Assembly: GCA_905250075.1 (NCBI GenBank)
Contig: CAJNOP010000226.1
Coordinates: forward strand, 62,001 to 126,000
DNA: 64,000 bases
DNA from: Rotaria sp. Silwood1
Lineage: Eukaryota; Rotifera; Eurotatoria; Philodinida; Philodinidae
Reading direction: 5' to 3'
The translations under genes were made by a program, and so were the position numbers. Below are positions 22,709-34,360 of the stretch, piece after piece (the first letter of the stretch is position 1; every line of letters begins with the position of its first letter). The notes under the pieces are model-generated. The model did no database searches and was not told where the DNA came from. It saw nothing but the letters and a program-made list of their open reading frames with translations.

Positions 22709-24640
22709 ATGAACACTGACTGTCATTGGTATACGTTACCACAAATCGAATCGGATGATCATAATGACACAAGTTCCGATGAATCTGATCTTGACGTGAT
22801 ATCGATCGTTGATGAAACAGACAATATTGCCATTTCGATCAAGAATCATTTTAATCTCGATGATGATGACGAAGATAACAATAACGAAGAGGCAACTGAT
22901 ATTCAACAGTCGAATTTAGTCTTGAACTCAAATGATACTGAACTCGATGAAGATCTAAATGATCTGAATGCAGATATTGTATCAACTGATCAATCGTCCT
23001 TGCTTGGCTCATCAACAGCTGTATCTAACTTGATGGATGAGAGTCCATCATGCAAGCGTAAACGCCGACAATGGTCAACTGCAGAGAAGCTACATGCCGT
23101 CCATATGTTGGAAAAAGCTGCTGATAATAAACTGCTCACGTAAAAAAAAAGGAACGTTGCTCAAGATATCAATTATCTCAATGTGTAAAACAAAAAGAAG
23201 ATCTTAGTCAACTATCAAAGCAAAAAAATGGTGAGTTTTATTCTTCTACGGATTATGATACTGATCTCTCTTGCATCTCTAATTCTTTCTTACTTTGACT
23301 GAGTATAGGACGCAAACGAAAACGGCTTCCTAGTGCTGGATACAAGCTACAGTATCCCGAACTCGATAAATTGCTTCTCGAATGGTTCCGGGAACGTCGT
23401 ACTGCTCCTACCATTCAGTCAAATGCATCTACAACGACAACACCGATCGTTGTTAAACGAGAAAAAGTAACATTCAAACAATTACAATGACGTGGCAAAC
23501 AACTTTGTATCGAACTCAAGCATGAGCATCCATCATCGACGAAGTGGTATGGTCGATTCATGCGCCGCTATTGTCTCTCCCTGCAAAAACCAACAAGACA
23601 ACAGAAGGTGCCACTCTATGAGGTTCATCTACTTATCAAATCATTTCATACATACATCAGGCGTGCTAGTACATGGGGTCCAAAACGCGGTGCTATGAGC
23701 GCCTTCTTACCTCGTGACGTGGTAAATATGGACGAAAGTCCTCTTAGTTTACTCGGTGACCAAACAAAATTATAAATCAATGATATGAACACAATAAATG
23801 AAATTGAAGGTCACATATCAGACAAACGATTTTATACTGCCATACTAACGTTACTTGCTGAAGATAACACTCGTATGGGTCCAGTTGTCTTGTTCAAAGG
23901 AAAAGGTCAGATGAGTGACAATGAGAAGATGCGATATGCATCTAAAGTAAAAGTGTTCTTCACACCAAAATCATTCAACAACCGATCGTAAGTTGTTCAC
24001 ACAAGACACCTCTTTTCCTTATCAAAAATATGTTGTCATCTTTTATACTTTCAGAACAATGGACAAGTATATTAGCTAGTGGTACTCAAAAGTGAACGAT
24101 GGACAACCAAAGTTGTTTATTACAGATACATCGTCTCCTCTTTTAAACGAAGACACAATTCGTCTCATGCGCAAACAATGAACTGTTGTTGCTGTAATTT
24201 CGAAAGATTGTACAATATACATCCAATCACTGGATGTTCATGTATTTTCTACATTCAAACACCATCACTACGAATGTGCCGAAGAATGGATTGAAAACAA
24301 CGGTAGTCGACCGAAGATCAAATTAACTGCAGCACAATCGCGAATATTGTGCACTCGACTCGTGCCATCAGCTTGATCTCGCACGCTAAATAGTATTGAT
24401 CCAATGGCATCATTTCTTGAACTGGAATACGTGTGGAATGATAACAGTCTGGTACCACCTCCATGTATACCAGGTTATTGTTTTGATCCAATCAATGCTG
24501 ATTATTCGACTAACAAAGATTCAAATATAGCCGATGATCAACGTATTGAAGAAGCTCGCAAAGCCATAGAACAGCACAATCGAAATCTTGACAAGAATAC
24601 AAAGAAAAAGCCTTTACTCAATATCTGGAAAAAAAATTAA
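22709..24640 (+). pseudogene. pogo/CENPB-type (DDE_1) transposase pseudogene
   Basis: ATG at 22709 opens a very acidic N-terminus, then CKRKRRQWSTAEKLHAVHML (first HTH). A GT-AG intron is apparent at 23231-23308 joining to GRKRKRLPSAGYK and LLEWFRERR (CENPB-type HTH), STKWYGRFMRRYCLSLQKP, DVVNMDESPLSLL (first catalytic Asp), VVLFKGKGQMSDNEK, a probable second intron at about 23990-24056, then KLFITDTSSPLLNEDTIRLM (second Asp) and TVVAVISKDCTIYIQSLDV (third Asp in the QPLDV-like block), and a C-terminal tail to TAA at 24638-24640. All three acidic positions survive, but stops (TAA 23141, TGA 23488, TAA 23773, TAG 24078, TGA near 24180 and 24375) and lost codons kill the frame. TIRs were not found. 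Confidence 0.85.
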
Positions 24641-24790
24641 TCTCTACTATGAAAAAAAAAACAAAAACCACATTTATTGAAACATACAACAGTTTAAATT
24701 TTAGACGTATTACAAGATCATCCTAATTAGAAGGCCATGGAAAAAGTAACGATGTGCCGAGACATTGTAAAAGGGCATGCCTTTTATTCT

Positions 24791-24808
24791 GGGAGGGGGG
24801 AGGGGGGC
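24791..24808 (+). other. G-run cluster, possible G-quadruplex
   Basis: GGGAGGGGGGAGGGGGG: three G tracts with single-base spacers, one long enough to be split in two, so a quadruplex is possible. It marks the left border of the compositionally odd tract that follows. Confidence 0.5.
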
Positions 24809-24839
24809 TGTATGGAGAATTATACGAAACCAAAACAGC

Positions 24840-27300
24840 GTTTCGAGCTATCTCCACATGCCTAAACTCTGTCCTAGTTTCCTAGGATGCACGATAGCAT
24901 CTCAAACTTTCGTATCTGCTGCTTTCTGCTCCGACTGTATACTTCTCGACAATATAACACTAACACAATACCATTTGTTTCCAGACTCACACCACCACTC
25001 CCCCCACCTACCGATACAGATCGCTATAACCAAGAAATCCCAGAATCGACAAACTAACCCTCTGAACAGAACACCAATCTGGAACACAAAACGCAAATCC
25101 ACAAAAAAGAAGAACACGCGCCTTAGTGCCATCACTCAAACACATACTTCTCAACAATAGCTCAGCCGATCACAACCATCTTTCCAACCGATTAACACAC
25201 ACGAACAGAAGTATGATTATGAATGTTCCTTAGGCATGTGATGTTGGATAAGGTGACCGAGTCGCAACCTTTGCTTCGAAGTTACGGAAATGGGTGATAA
25301 TTTTGTTGTTAATGATATCCCTTGGCTGTGTAGTTTTGGATCAGGCGATTGACTTGGAAAGAGTACTCTGAGTTGTGTGTGTTGGTGTGGGGACGCTTGT
25401 TTGTGGTCGGTTAGTTGCGTGGTTTTTAGGTGTCGGTTGTATTCATGTGTTTTTTCAGTGAGCCAGGTGGATCGTTAGCTCTTTTATTCTTGCAGGCTGT
25501 TGTGGAATTTAGTTCGATATTGGGTTCGTTTGGTGTGGGTTTGGTCGGTTTTATGTGGCTTATTGCAGGTGAGTGTGACGAAATTTTTTGGTCGTTTAGA
25601 AATTGTTTTTATGATGTTTTTAGGTGTAGTTAAATGCTCCTGAAGGCTGCTATGTACATGTCGGTACATGGATTGGATTAGTGCACGTTTTTCTTGCTTT
25701 ATTTGGATGTGTCGCTTTTGATGCCGTGATAATGTTACCTACTTTATCTTGATTTGGATAATTGTTTTTGCGAATTGATGGTTTCATCAGCTTTTATTCG
25801 CATCTTAGTTGGAGTATATTATGTCTTTGAAAGTTATGGCTAGAATTTGCATAGGGAATGAATCGGACGACTGAGTTTCGTTTTGTGTTTGAGCGGTTAA
25901 TGTGGTTATGGTCGCTAAGGAAAGACGATACAATTTATGAGATGGGTTTGCGTATTATGGTCGAAACTTGTTACAGTCTTGTTTGTGATATTCATGTCTG
26001 ATTTTCGCATGCTAAGTTTTTGTGTAAGCGAGGGATATTTTTTCGGGAGGAAGACGCAATCTATGCCGAAATGAGGGTTGAGGATACTGGGTCACGATTT
26101 GGTACTAAATCGAACATAAGTTTAGCAGAGAATTTGAAGCTTTGGGTACTGTGGTTCATAGATTCTGGTGGTTGTTGTGAGATCTTTCTTGTGATCTTTC
26201 TCGTGATTGAATTTGGATATATGTGTGCCTTGATGAAGGATGAAAATGTTGAGACATAATGCGGAGAATGGTGAAAGTATTCCGTTGTGTCAACGTCACT
26301 AATATATATAGATCGAATATCGATAATACTTGAACGGTTATAGCAAAGATTACTATTTCACACAGTTTTTTTTTGTTGGAGCAAATATGTAATATGTGAA
26401 TGTATGTACGTGTCGTAGTTTCTCACCTGGCTTTTGGATAACGAGTTTAAGTGTCAGACAAAAACACTACTGTGACCTTTTCAAGATACTTCATTTCTGC
26501 GTTACGGGTTTTCGAAAGTATGCGCTTAGAGAGTAACAGATAGCAACATTTTGTATGTTCTGAACAGAATTTAAGTGTTAAACTGCGTCTTAGTAGTAAG
26601 TATCCATTCAATGTGAATGAAACAGTGGCCTTGGTAATAAACAATTACAGAAATGGTAGGTTTTGATTTTGAATTATGTTTTGTTCACTAAATTAAAACA
26701 TGCACGTTTAGATGGCCCCTTGCGCTGTTGCATGCTTATGGTTATGATCAAATCAAGATAATTAAATTATCAGTTATGTTGTGTAACAAGTGCATAACTT
26801 TCAACGCATCCACAGGGCACTAACTTCACTACTAACACATCCCGTAAACCAATAATCGAACACAGTTCAAACGTTTTCTTCAACTAGACAAATTCCTATA
26901 AATTACGAAACGAACTAAACTTTGAATGCGTACATTATACTATGGTTAGAAACCAGTATTGCATTCTTAGAACAATCCTTAATAACAAATTACTTAGTTT
27001 ACATAGCTAACAAAAAACGTCACCACAATACAAATTCGAGAACAAACACACGATATTTCATTTCATTCAAAGAATAATTCTGAAAACGGTACAAATAGGC
27101 ACATTTATCACATCTACCCTATGAACCACAATATGTATTCACTTGTATTACATGTCATCACATAAATGAAAACCATCGAATACACTGCAATGTGATATTA
27201 CCAATTTATACTGAAACTATGCATTGATAAATGCAACGGCACACTACCAACAGTTTCTTACATCTGACAGGTGCTTATCAAAAACCCTTCACCGTTAATT
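24840..27300. other. Tract with abrupt strand-composition switches, no gene recognised
   Basis: About 24860-25205 is A/C-rich on the plus strand (24961-25020 has A19 C25 G4 T12). From about 25215 to 26260 it is G/T-rich (25381-25440 has G26 T26 C5 A3). 26280-26780 is roughly balanced, and about 26800-27300 is A/C-rich again. ORFs here (24777-25160, 25430-25633) have composition-driven sequence and no family resemblance. The switch at about 25210 is sharp. Confidence 0.55.
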
Positions 27301-27347
27301 TTTAACCATGGAATTTATCCTCAAAAAAACAGAAATCCTAAAGCGAC

Positions 27348-27425
27348 CGGGGGGCTTCGCCCCCCGATCCCCCCAGGTGTATCCCTCCGACTACTATCCC
27401 ACTTTTGTGCGGGCTGCGCCCGCAC
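27348..27425. repeat. Two GC-rich hairpins (double-hairpin-like element)
   Basis: Hairpin 1 is 27348-27366: CGGGGGGC-TTC-GCCCCCCG, an 8-bp perfect stem with 3-nt loop. Hairpin 2 is 27407-27425: GTGCGGGC-TGC-GCCCGCAC, again an 8-bp perfect stem with 3-nt loop. They are 40 bp apart in otherwise AT-rich DNA. The paired-hairpin layout recalls the double-hairpin elements described from fungal mitochondrial genomes; homology is not shown. Confidence 0.85.
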
Positions 27426-27570
27426 CTGTGGGCCATGTGTTTATTGTCCTACAAGCTAGTTCGTTACGCACACTATATTTTTTTTTTAAAGCTCTAGTAA
27501 AACTCTCTTTTACATGAAAAACAACGGTTCATGTTCTTTCATACAAAACGACAGAATATCTATTACAACT

Positions 27571-27870
27571 TTACACTCGCCTGTTATCGTCGCACAAACA
27601 ATAATAATCACGAAGATGATAATCAAGACGAAGATAAAGAAGATCATCAGTACATGTATAGCCATCACGACGTTGGAAGAGTTTGTAATGTTTATCATTT
27701 CTCCAATGCTTTCGATCGCCGCTATCCCAATTGTTGACATTCTGGATCCATTGCCAGTTTGCCAGAGTGCCAGTATAGTACCAATCACGGCATTTGCCGC
27801 AATTGGTACAATGACGACCCTTACAATATAGCTCTTTGAAAGTACCTGGTGCAGCAAATTCTTGATGCAC
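27571..27870 (-). CDS. CGKC-type cysteine-rich protein, terminal exon
   Basis: An acceptor (TTCATTTAG on the minus strand, just above 27870) opens an exon reading HQEFAAPGTFKELYCKG, HCTNCGKCRDWYYTG, ANWQWIQNVNNWDSGDRKHW, KLFQRRDGYTCTDD, DYHLRDYYCLCDDNRRV and stop. Six cysteines (YCKG, CTNCGKC, YTC, CLC) suggest a small disulfide- or zinc-stabilised domain. I recall similar FAAPG...CTNCGKC...RRDG proteins among uncharacterised bdelloid predictions, but no function is known to me. The upstream exon with the start codon was not identified; the internal ATG at 27870 may not be the start. Overlapping ORFs on both strands here are shadows. A broken relative lies at 33900-34360. Confidence 0.55.
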   Translation of the reverse strand: MHQEFAAPGTFKELYCKGRHCTNCGKCRDWYYTGTLANWQWIQNVNNWDSGDRKHWRNDKHYKLFQRRDGYTCTDDLLYLRLDYHLRDYYCLCDDNRRV

Positions 27871-28522
27871 TAAATGAATATAAAAAATATTAAAATTAAA
27901 TTAAAGATAAGCTTAATGGTTTCTTCTAATTGAAACACGATTGATAATGATGATTTAAGCATATAATAAGAACAAGTGATATTCTTCAGACTGTCTCACA
28001 GGCCCAGGAATGTTAAAACCCTAAAGCGACTTTCAGACATTCATTATTTTAGACCTTTAAAATTCGAATAGAGAAAAATGTTACTGTTTCTTGTTGAGAT
28101 GTGTCCTTGTCGTATATAATTATTATTGGTTGAGACAGTGTTCTAGCAATGCTACTCTTAGAAATTAATCAAGGAATATCAGCAAAATACCGTGGTTTCT
28201 CATTTATGACTGAAACAACTCGATTGTCTTTTCTGTGTATTTTAACCTTGCTTTTTTGCATTTTTTTCAACATGCAGCACGAGGATTATTATAGATTTGC
28301 TTCGCATTCATCTGTAAGATGTATAAAGGGTGGTCTAGAAGTCCTGACTCGATTTGAATATTAAATTTTTCTTTAGCAAAACACATGGTTGAAAATTTGT
28401 CTCTATAAAGAAAAGATGCAGTAAAACACGCTCTACAAAATGGCTTTTGATTGACCCTGCTAGCTCATACAGTAAGAAAGTTATAGGCTTAGAGATGTGC
28501 TTCACAAAAAAGAAAAATTAAC
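27871..28522. other. Intergenic before gap
   Basis: Nothing recognised. The first exon(s) of the CGKC gene may lie here. Confidence 0.3.
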
Positions 28523-28622
28523 NNNNNNNNNNNNNNNNNNNNNNNNNNNNNNNNNNNNNNNNNNNNNNNNNNNNNNNNNNNNNNNNNNNNNNNNNNNNNN
28601 NNNNNNNNNNNNNNNNNNNNNN
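28523..28622. other. Assembly gap (100 N)
   Basis: Run of 100 N, a conventional gap of unknown size. Confidence 0.99.
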
Positions 28623-31600
28623 ATAGATCTATCTGAGTATTAGTGTCTTCTACATAAAGCGCTCATTAATACGACACTTCTCGTAATTGACTCACTCTGT
28701 GTATACAACTATTTTGAGATTACTCAAACCAAAAGATAATGATATAAAGGAACTTCAGTAAAAATGATATATCTCTTGATCCACAGTAGCCATCAATATC
28801 GGACTTGAGTAGATTGATAGAAGATGTTCTAGGCTATGCATCCACGACAAAAGCATTAAATCAACTATTGAAGTATTATAAGCTTAGAGTGGAATTCTTG
28901 AACGATTTATAAAACATAATACCTGCAAAGTGAGATCGGTTGTTTGTTCTTTCCTAGACTTTTGTTCCTTGAAGTTCTCTGCCGATTGAGGAAAATCACA
29001 GATCTATAGATGATTGCATCGTTCTTGAGTTAATGAAACAACAGTGAAGCACATTATATTTTGAAACAGACAACAAACATTCACTTGAATTTGCCAGTAA
29101 AGTCATTTTCTACGAATAAAAAAGTCGTCAGTGAATGTAAAAAGAAATCAATGCTGATATTACAGAAAGCCATTTAATTTATGACTATCCAGACATATTT
29201 CTTATTCACAGGTCAAAAAGTCTGAGAGAAGATTCAATGCAAACTTGTAAGATCATACGAACAGATCCATCAAGATGGTATTCTCAGCATTACACCAAGA
29301 TTTCGAATGATTCTTATCGTACCATTCAATAAAAATTTTAGAAGGATCATCAGATACGAAACATAAAAGAACCGCTATTACAACACCAACATGATCATAA
29401 AAAATGAGATTGGTTACACCATCAAGAAAAAACGTATGGTCTAGTAAAATGAATTTTACACAAGATCACATGCGAAAGTTCACCCAGAAATGCGATTCTA
29501 TCGATTTCTCTAGACTTACTTTAGAACCGAAAGCTTCCACGTCTAAGATAAATTGATTTTATTTCAACACTAGACATGCATTTATCTCTCCAATAACAAA
29601 AAGACTCGACCTACATCTATGTATCCAAGCCTAAAATTTCGGTATTTTGGCTATAATCCTTAGCCTTTTCTAGATGACCCTCATCAAACATAGTATCCAT
29701 TGATAAAGAATCCAATTCTACAATCTTCACAATAATTTTGAAAACCATCCAATATCCAGAAGCGAATGTCAATAAATAATACTCGAATATGCTGCTAATT
29801 TTTCTTAGATATTTTATTTTTGTTTAGTTTAGGAACCGATTCATGTGCATCCAATGATACAAATACAAAAATTAAGAATATTAAAAGTTCTTCCATCAGT
29901 ACTGAGTATAACACATTGATTACAAGAAACTCACAAGCTAAGGCGATTGCTCACAGAATTGGATGGTACGAAGTATTCAACATGGTGTATCCAGCAAAGC
30001 ATAGGAACCCTATTGAAGGTGTTGTATGCTTTATGATTTGAAAAAGATTTTAAAATGAACATAAACTGAATATTTAGAAAATGTAACAAAATAAGTTCTG
30101 CCGACATATAATTGTAATCTACTTTCGTGTATCGTTTTTTAATACTCGTAGTATTGATGCATTTGTTTTTCTATGGCTAAGAGATTTTGAACTTTTTGCT
30201 TAATTTATTTGATTATAAATTTTTTAGTCTTTTGTATAATGTATGTAAATTATTTGTTAAGTAAAATAAATCAAAAGGAACTTGATTATGAAAGTGAAAA
30301 TTATAATCGATTTTCTATTTTATAGAAAATACTGAGATGGCAAAGAAAAATAAAAATTCAATGGAGAATTCCTTTGAGCTTTTCTAAAATATCCTTTTTG
30401 GTCCTCATAATTTATTTTCTAATTTACAATGTATTGCTCCTTGTTTAACTTGTAGAATTGAATAGATTATGTAGTATCTGATATTTATGTTATTAATAAC
30501 GGTTTATTTTCTCTGCTTGATTCAAAATCAGACATGATGTGTACAATTCATATCACTATAATACTAAAACAGTTTATCACTGAAAGGAAAAGACGTTCTT
30601 GTTGACCAAAAAGATGAATGAAAGACATATGAGCGTTTGTTGTTCATTGCAATGCTATTGATTTAAATTATTAATCAATTACATTTCAATGATATCTACC
30701 GACTTGATGTGAAACGTAAATGACTCCAATTGTAATAGACTTGCATAATGGTGATCAAGCAATAATAATCTAGCTTCAGACTGGGTGACCCATTTTGAAG
30801 CGTGTTGAGTAGCGCTGATAAGCAGAATACCACGCAATTTTGACGACAGATAATGAATGTAGTTGCGTGTTCTTTCTTTATCGCAACTTACCTGTCTTAT
30901 GTAAGAAAGCGAATAAGATCGTTTGTCGCAGCTATAACTCGTAATTTAACTTCACAGAATTATCAATCATTCAAATACGAAGCTTAGAGTTCAACATTGA
31001 AGTAACATAAATTTTCAATGGCCCAAAAGTCTGAAATATTACAAGAATATGCATGGTCTTGTATGTGAAGCGGGATTCATTTTCTCGTATCTAAGACTTA
31101 AGTGTTATTCACTCTACAGAAATCGATGGACACTTCTTTTGTCTGTCTTTGAAGTACAGAGAAATCTTTTTACAATCTGATTCTAAAGTCATTTCATACA
31201 GTTCATTTTTTGTAGGAACTTTTCGATTGATTGTTTAAGTTAATCTCTTTTCTCGACAAAGAAGTTCTACAAGGGACACTTTTCAATAGTTCATTTACAA
31301 GTGTTTCTATTTGTCTATTTCCAAAACATGTTCACGGTTCTAGGTGCTAGTGTATAGGAGAAACAAACTTCATACGAAAGTATGATCCTTTGGTGAAATA
31401 CATTTCGAAAAGTAATATTCCCAAAATCCGATTCTTCGTATAAAACTCTGATTGCCATATATCAGGATGCATCGAACTGAAAAGAAATGATGTCATAGGG
31501 TAGTTTCGAGAAAGCTATCTCGGCATTTCCTTAGCTTCCATTGCAAAGCTCCTTTCTTCCTTCAAGTGTTAATGCCAGAAGTTTGAAAATTATATCGATA

Positions 31601-32419
31601 GAGACAGAATATCATATAGAACGTTGTATCACACTTGAAATCTCAGGTAAATTGTGTACGTCAAAGAAGACTACTTTGAAAACTTTTCAAAAAGTTTTGT
31701 TGAAAAATGAATTCTTTATTGAATCATTTCAGAACTAGATTTCTGCTTCAAGCATTCTACAGTCAAACGTTATAAGACGCCAACTATACCTCTCTTTTCA
31801 CGCACTTCAGATAACCAATCGTATATGTTTACTACTCCTTGAATTGTTTCATCTGAAAGCTATCGAACCATTTTAGAATATATCATGTGTGAACATCTGA
31901 CGAATTACAAACTTCTCGTAGGCATACACATTGCGAGATGAGTTAAACAATGAAACCAATATTTACATCAATAGATGAATGGATTACTCCAGAAAACAAA
32001 AAGAGTTTTTAGGACAATCTCCAAATGCACATGTGCAAATCATTTTATGTTTGTGAAGTTCAAGTTCCTGCCAGCACCAATTATTTTATAGGCATCTCAT
32101 CACGTCTTTCTCATTGACTTGTAGATTTTGATTTTTAAGACTCATCTTTAACGTATCGATGGGATCATTGATTACGCAACAATGAACTGGTTTGTTTGAA
32201 GTGGAAATACACATTTTAAGTTTATTTTCGCATAAGCCCAAAAACACCATATATTTCCACGAGCAGAAACTTCGCTTTTAATTATACATGAACAATGAAA
32301 CGCAATTATGATGAAGCCGTAGGACAATAGAAATCGATCGACATTCTTCTAATGATCGGTGACTTGAGGGTAGAGTGATAATCGACTGGTGATATCATTA
32401 GTAAATAATCCGAAACGAC
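28623..32419. other. Gene-poor AT-rich region
   Basis: No gene, RNA or transposon recognised in 3.8 kb. The ORFs at 29820-30041 and 31541-31738 show no family features. Confidence 0.4.
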
Positions 32420-34320
32420 ATGTATAGTCATCCATCCATTCATCAGTCACAGCAAGTTTGCGGCAGAACTTTTGCTAAATACACCAATACATGTTTCAGA
32501 TGACACATGGATGACTGTGAGTAATATTATGTTCGTTTATTCTCATTCATCTAAGACAAATATTGAAAGATCTTTAATTAATTCATTATCACATTTCAAA
32601 TGAATAATCCTAACGATAGTTCTATTCATTTATTTCATCCGTTTTGAGCAGCAATAGGCGCATTGATCGTAGCTCATTAACTATAGCATGATTAATAAAT
32701 ATTGGGAACGTTGGAAACGTTTGTAATGAATTTGTTCATCTATGTTTTCATCTTGTTTTGAAGCTTAAATCAAAACTTGTGAATCAGTCTGTTTATCTGG
32801 CAACACGTAATAAATGAAGAATTGACATAATCAAGATTGCTTTCATGTATTTGCCATCAATCATGTGAAAGATGATACATTTCTAAGTAGGAAAAATATC
32901 ACAGACTAAACGAATGCTTCTTACCACTCCTGTGTTCATTTATTTTTTTCATTTTGAAATCAAGATTTTGCATTTCTTACGTCGATCAATGATCAAATAA
33001 GTAATGAATATGCATTATTGGAATTCTGTTCACCTATTGTACCTATTTTGAATTTGAGTATCTAAGTTATGTTAGATTCAAAAAGATCTGATGGCATATA
33101 AATCACCATTCGCCAACAGTTGTATTCAATCATCTTTGTATATGATCAAAAGAATTTTGGACATCAATCTGTTCGTAGGAGAGTGGAACATTAAAGAATC
33201 AAAATAACGGCTCCAATCGTTTTTGTTCCAATATTTGTATTCACCAATGTTGCTTTCATTCAAACAAAAGCGTCAAATGTGGGATCTTGCGAAAGATGAC
33301 ATAGTGAATGACTAATGATAATTTTCGGCATATTCGTGTTCACCAATGTTACTGACTTTAGAACCAAGATTGTGAATTACGGAATAGAACAAAGCTCAGA
33401 TGAAAATGGAAACATTCTTATTTTGGATGTTATATCTATTTATTTTACATTCTTGGTTCACAAAGTTTTTGATTGATGAAGACGTTTGAGGATCACACTA
33501 TAAATGAATTATCAATATCCATTGCCAGTCTGCCAAATGATTTTGCTCATTTATTTTATTTACAAGGAAGCAGAAATTCACGAAAGATAAATCTATTGAG
33601 AGTCATCGATGGAATGAATGATCATGATCACCAGTAAGTTCTATGGATTTATTTCGTAAGCATTAGATTACTGTTTTAATTCGAGACGTCATAAATGCTC
33701 GCCTACTAAATGAATGAATTAAATAGTACCAACGCTTGTATTTCTCTATTCCGTTCATTTCGAAGCAACACTACTTAGCTGCTAAACATAAAAGAGATGG
33801 CATACCAAATGTATCAGTCAAATCAGTGTTTCATTCATTTATGTTCTTTTCACTGCAATATTCAGATTCAAATTTCGTTAAGAAATTCAAAATCATAGGA
33901 GAATCGAATAACCACAACGGCATTTGCCGCAATTGGCACAAACGTTCCATTCCGAAACCTTGCTCCATCGAAAAGAAACTGTTCTGATTTTTAATAGGCT
34001 TCAATTTTGTGTCACAGATGAACCACGTTAATGACAATTTTATTTGTTACTCATGATGCTTTCAGAGCCAAATAAGAAGTTCTTAAATGAATAATAGTAT
34101 GACATAAGAAATGACTGAATAGAACGACCCTTAATATTCTCCTCACTAACTTTCTTTTCTTCAAGGGAACGCTCGACTTCAATTAATTGCCGGAAAACCA
34201 TAGAATAAATGAATACTTATAACAAACGCTAGGTGCATCTACTTTTTTCTGTTCAAAGTAAACACTTGAAGTTACTATGGTTATCAAAGAACACATGAAA
34301 AATGAATAATAATGATTCAG
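32420..34320. repeat. Degenerate repeat of about 100 bp period
   Basis: A loose motif (TTCAyywATtT followed by CATTTTGAA/TTTAGAACCAA-like text) recurs at about 32527, 32620, 32731, 32839, 32930, 33023, 33118, 33234, 33335, 33540, 33640, 33735 and 33826, with spacings of 91-116 bp apart from one double step. A second marker, AAATGAATnA, recurs in the same tract and on to about 34300. Individual units are strongly diverged. The tract overlaps the shattered CGKC copy. It may be an old satellite or the fossil of a repeat protein gene; translations gave no known repeat. Confidence 0.45.
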
Positions 34321-34360
34321 TGGCTTGTAAGCACCGGGCGCAGCGAATTCTTGTTTTTCT
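33900..34360 (-). pseudogene. Shattered second copy of the CGKC cysteine-rich exon
   Basis: On the minus strand, 34325-34355 encodes QEFAAPGAYK, matching QEFAAPGTFK of the exon at 27571-27870. About 390 bp further along, 33912-33940 encodes CANCGKC in another frame, matching CTNCGKC; the nucleotide block GGCATTTGCCGCAATTGG is shared with 27788-27805. In the intact exon these blocks are only about 20 residues apart, so the copy was split by an insertion and is non-functional. The rest of the domain was not found. Confidence 0.6.

Noticed and set aside
24840-27300. Helitron interpretation of the skewed tract
   Set aside because: The hairpins are not followed at the proper distance by a clear CTRR terminus, and no Rep/helicase coding was found.
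27420-27440. Single TGTGGG in the hairpin region as a telomeric repeat
   Set aside because: Only one copy; telomere-associated tracts would show tandem repeats.
27271-27517. Proline-rich ORFs across the GC hairpins
   Set aside because: The peptides are produced by the palindromic GC sequence itself; hairpin structure is the better explanation.
27510-27857. Hydrophobic minus-strand ORF and long plus-strand ORFs at the CGKC exon
   Set aside because: They overlap the CGKC frame, which has an acceptor site, patterned cysteines and a second copy elsewhere; the others follow from its composition.
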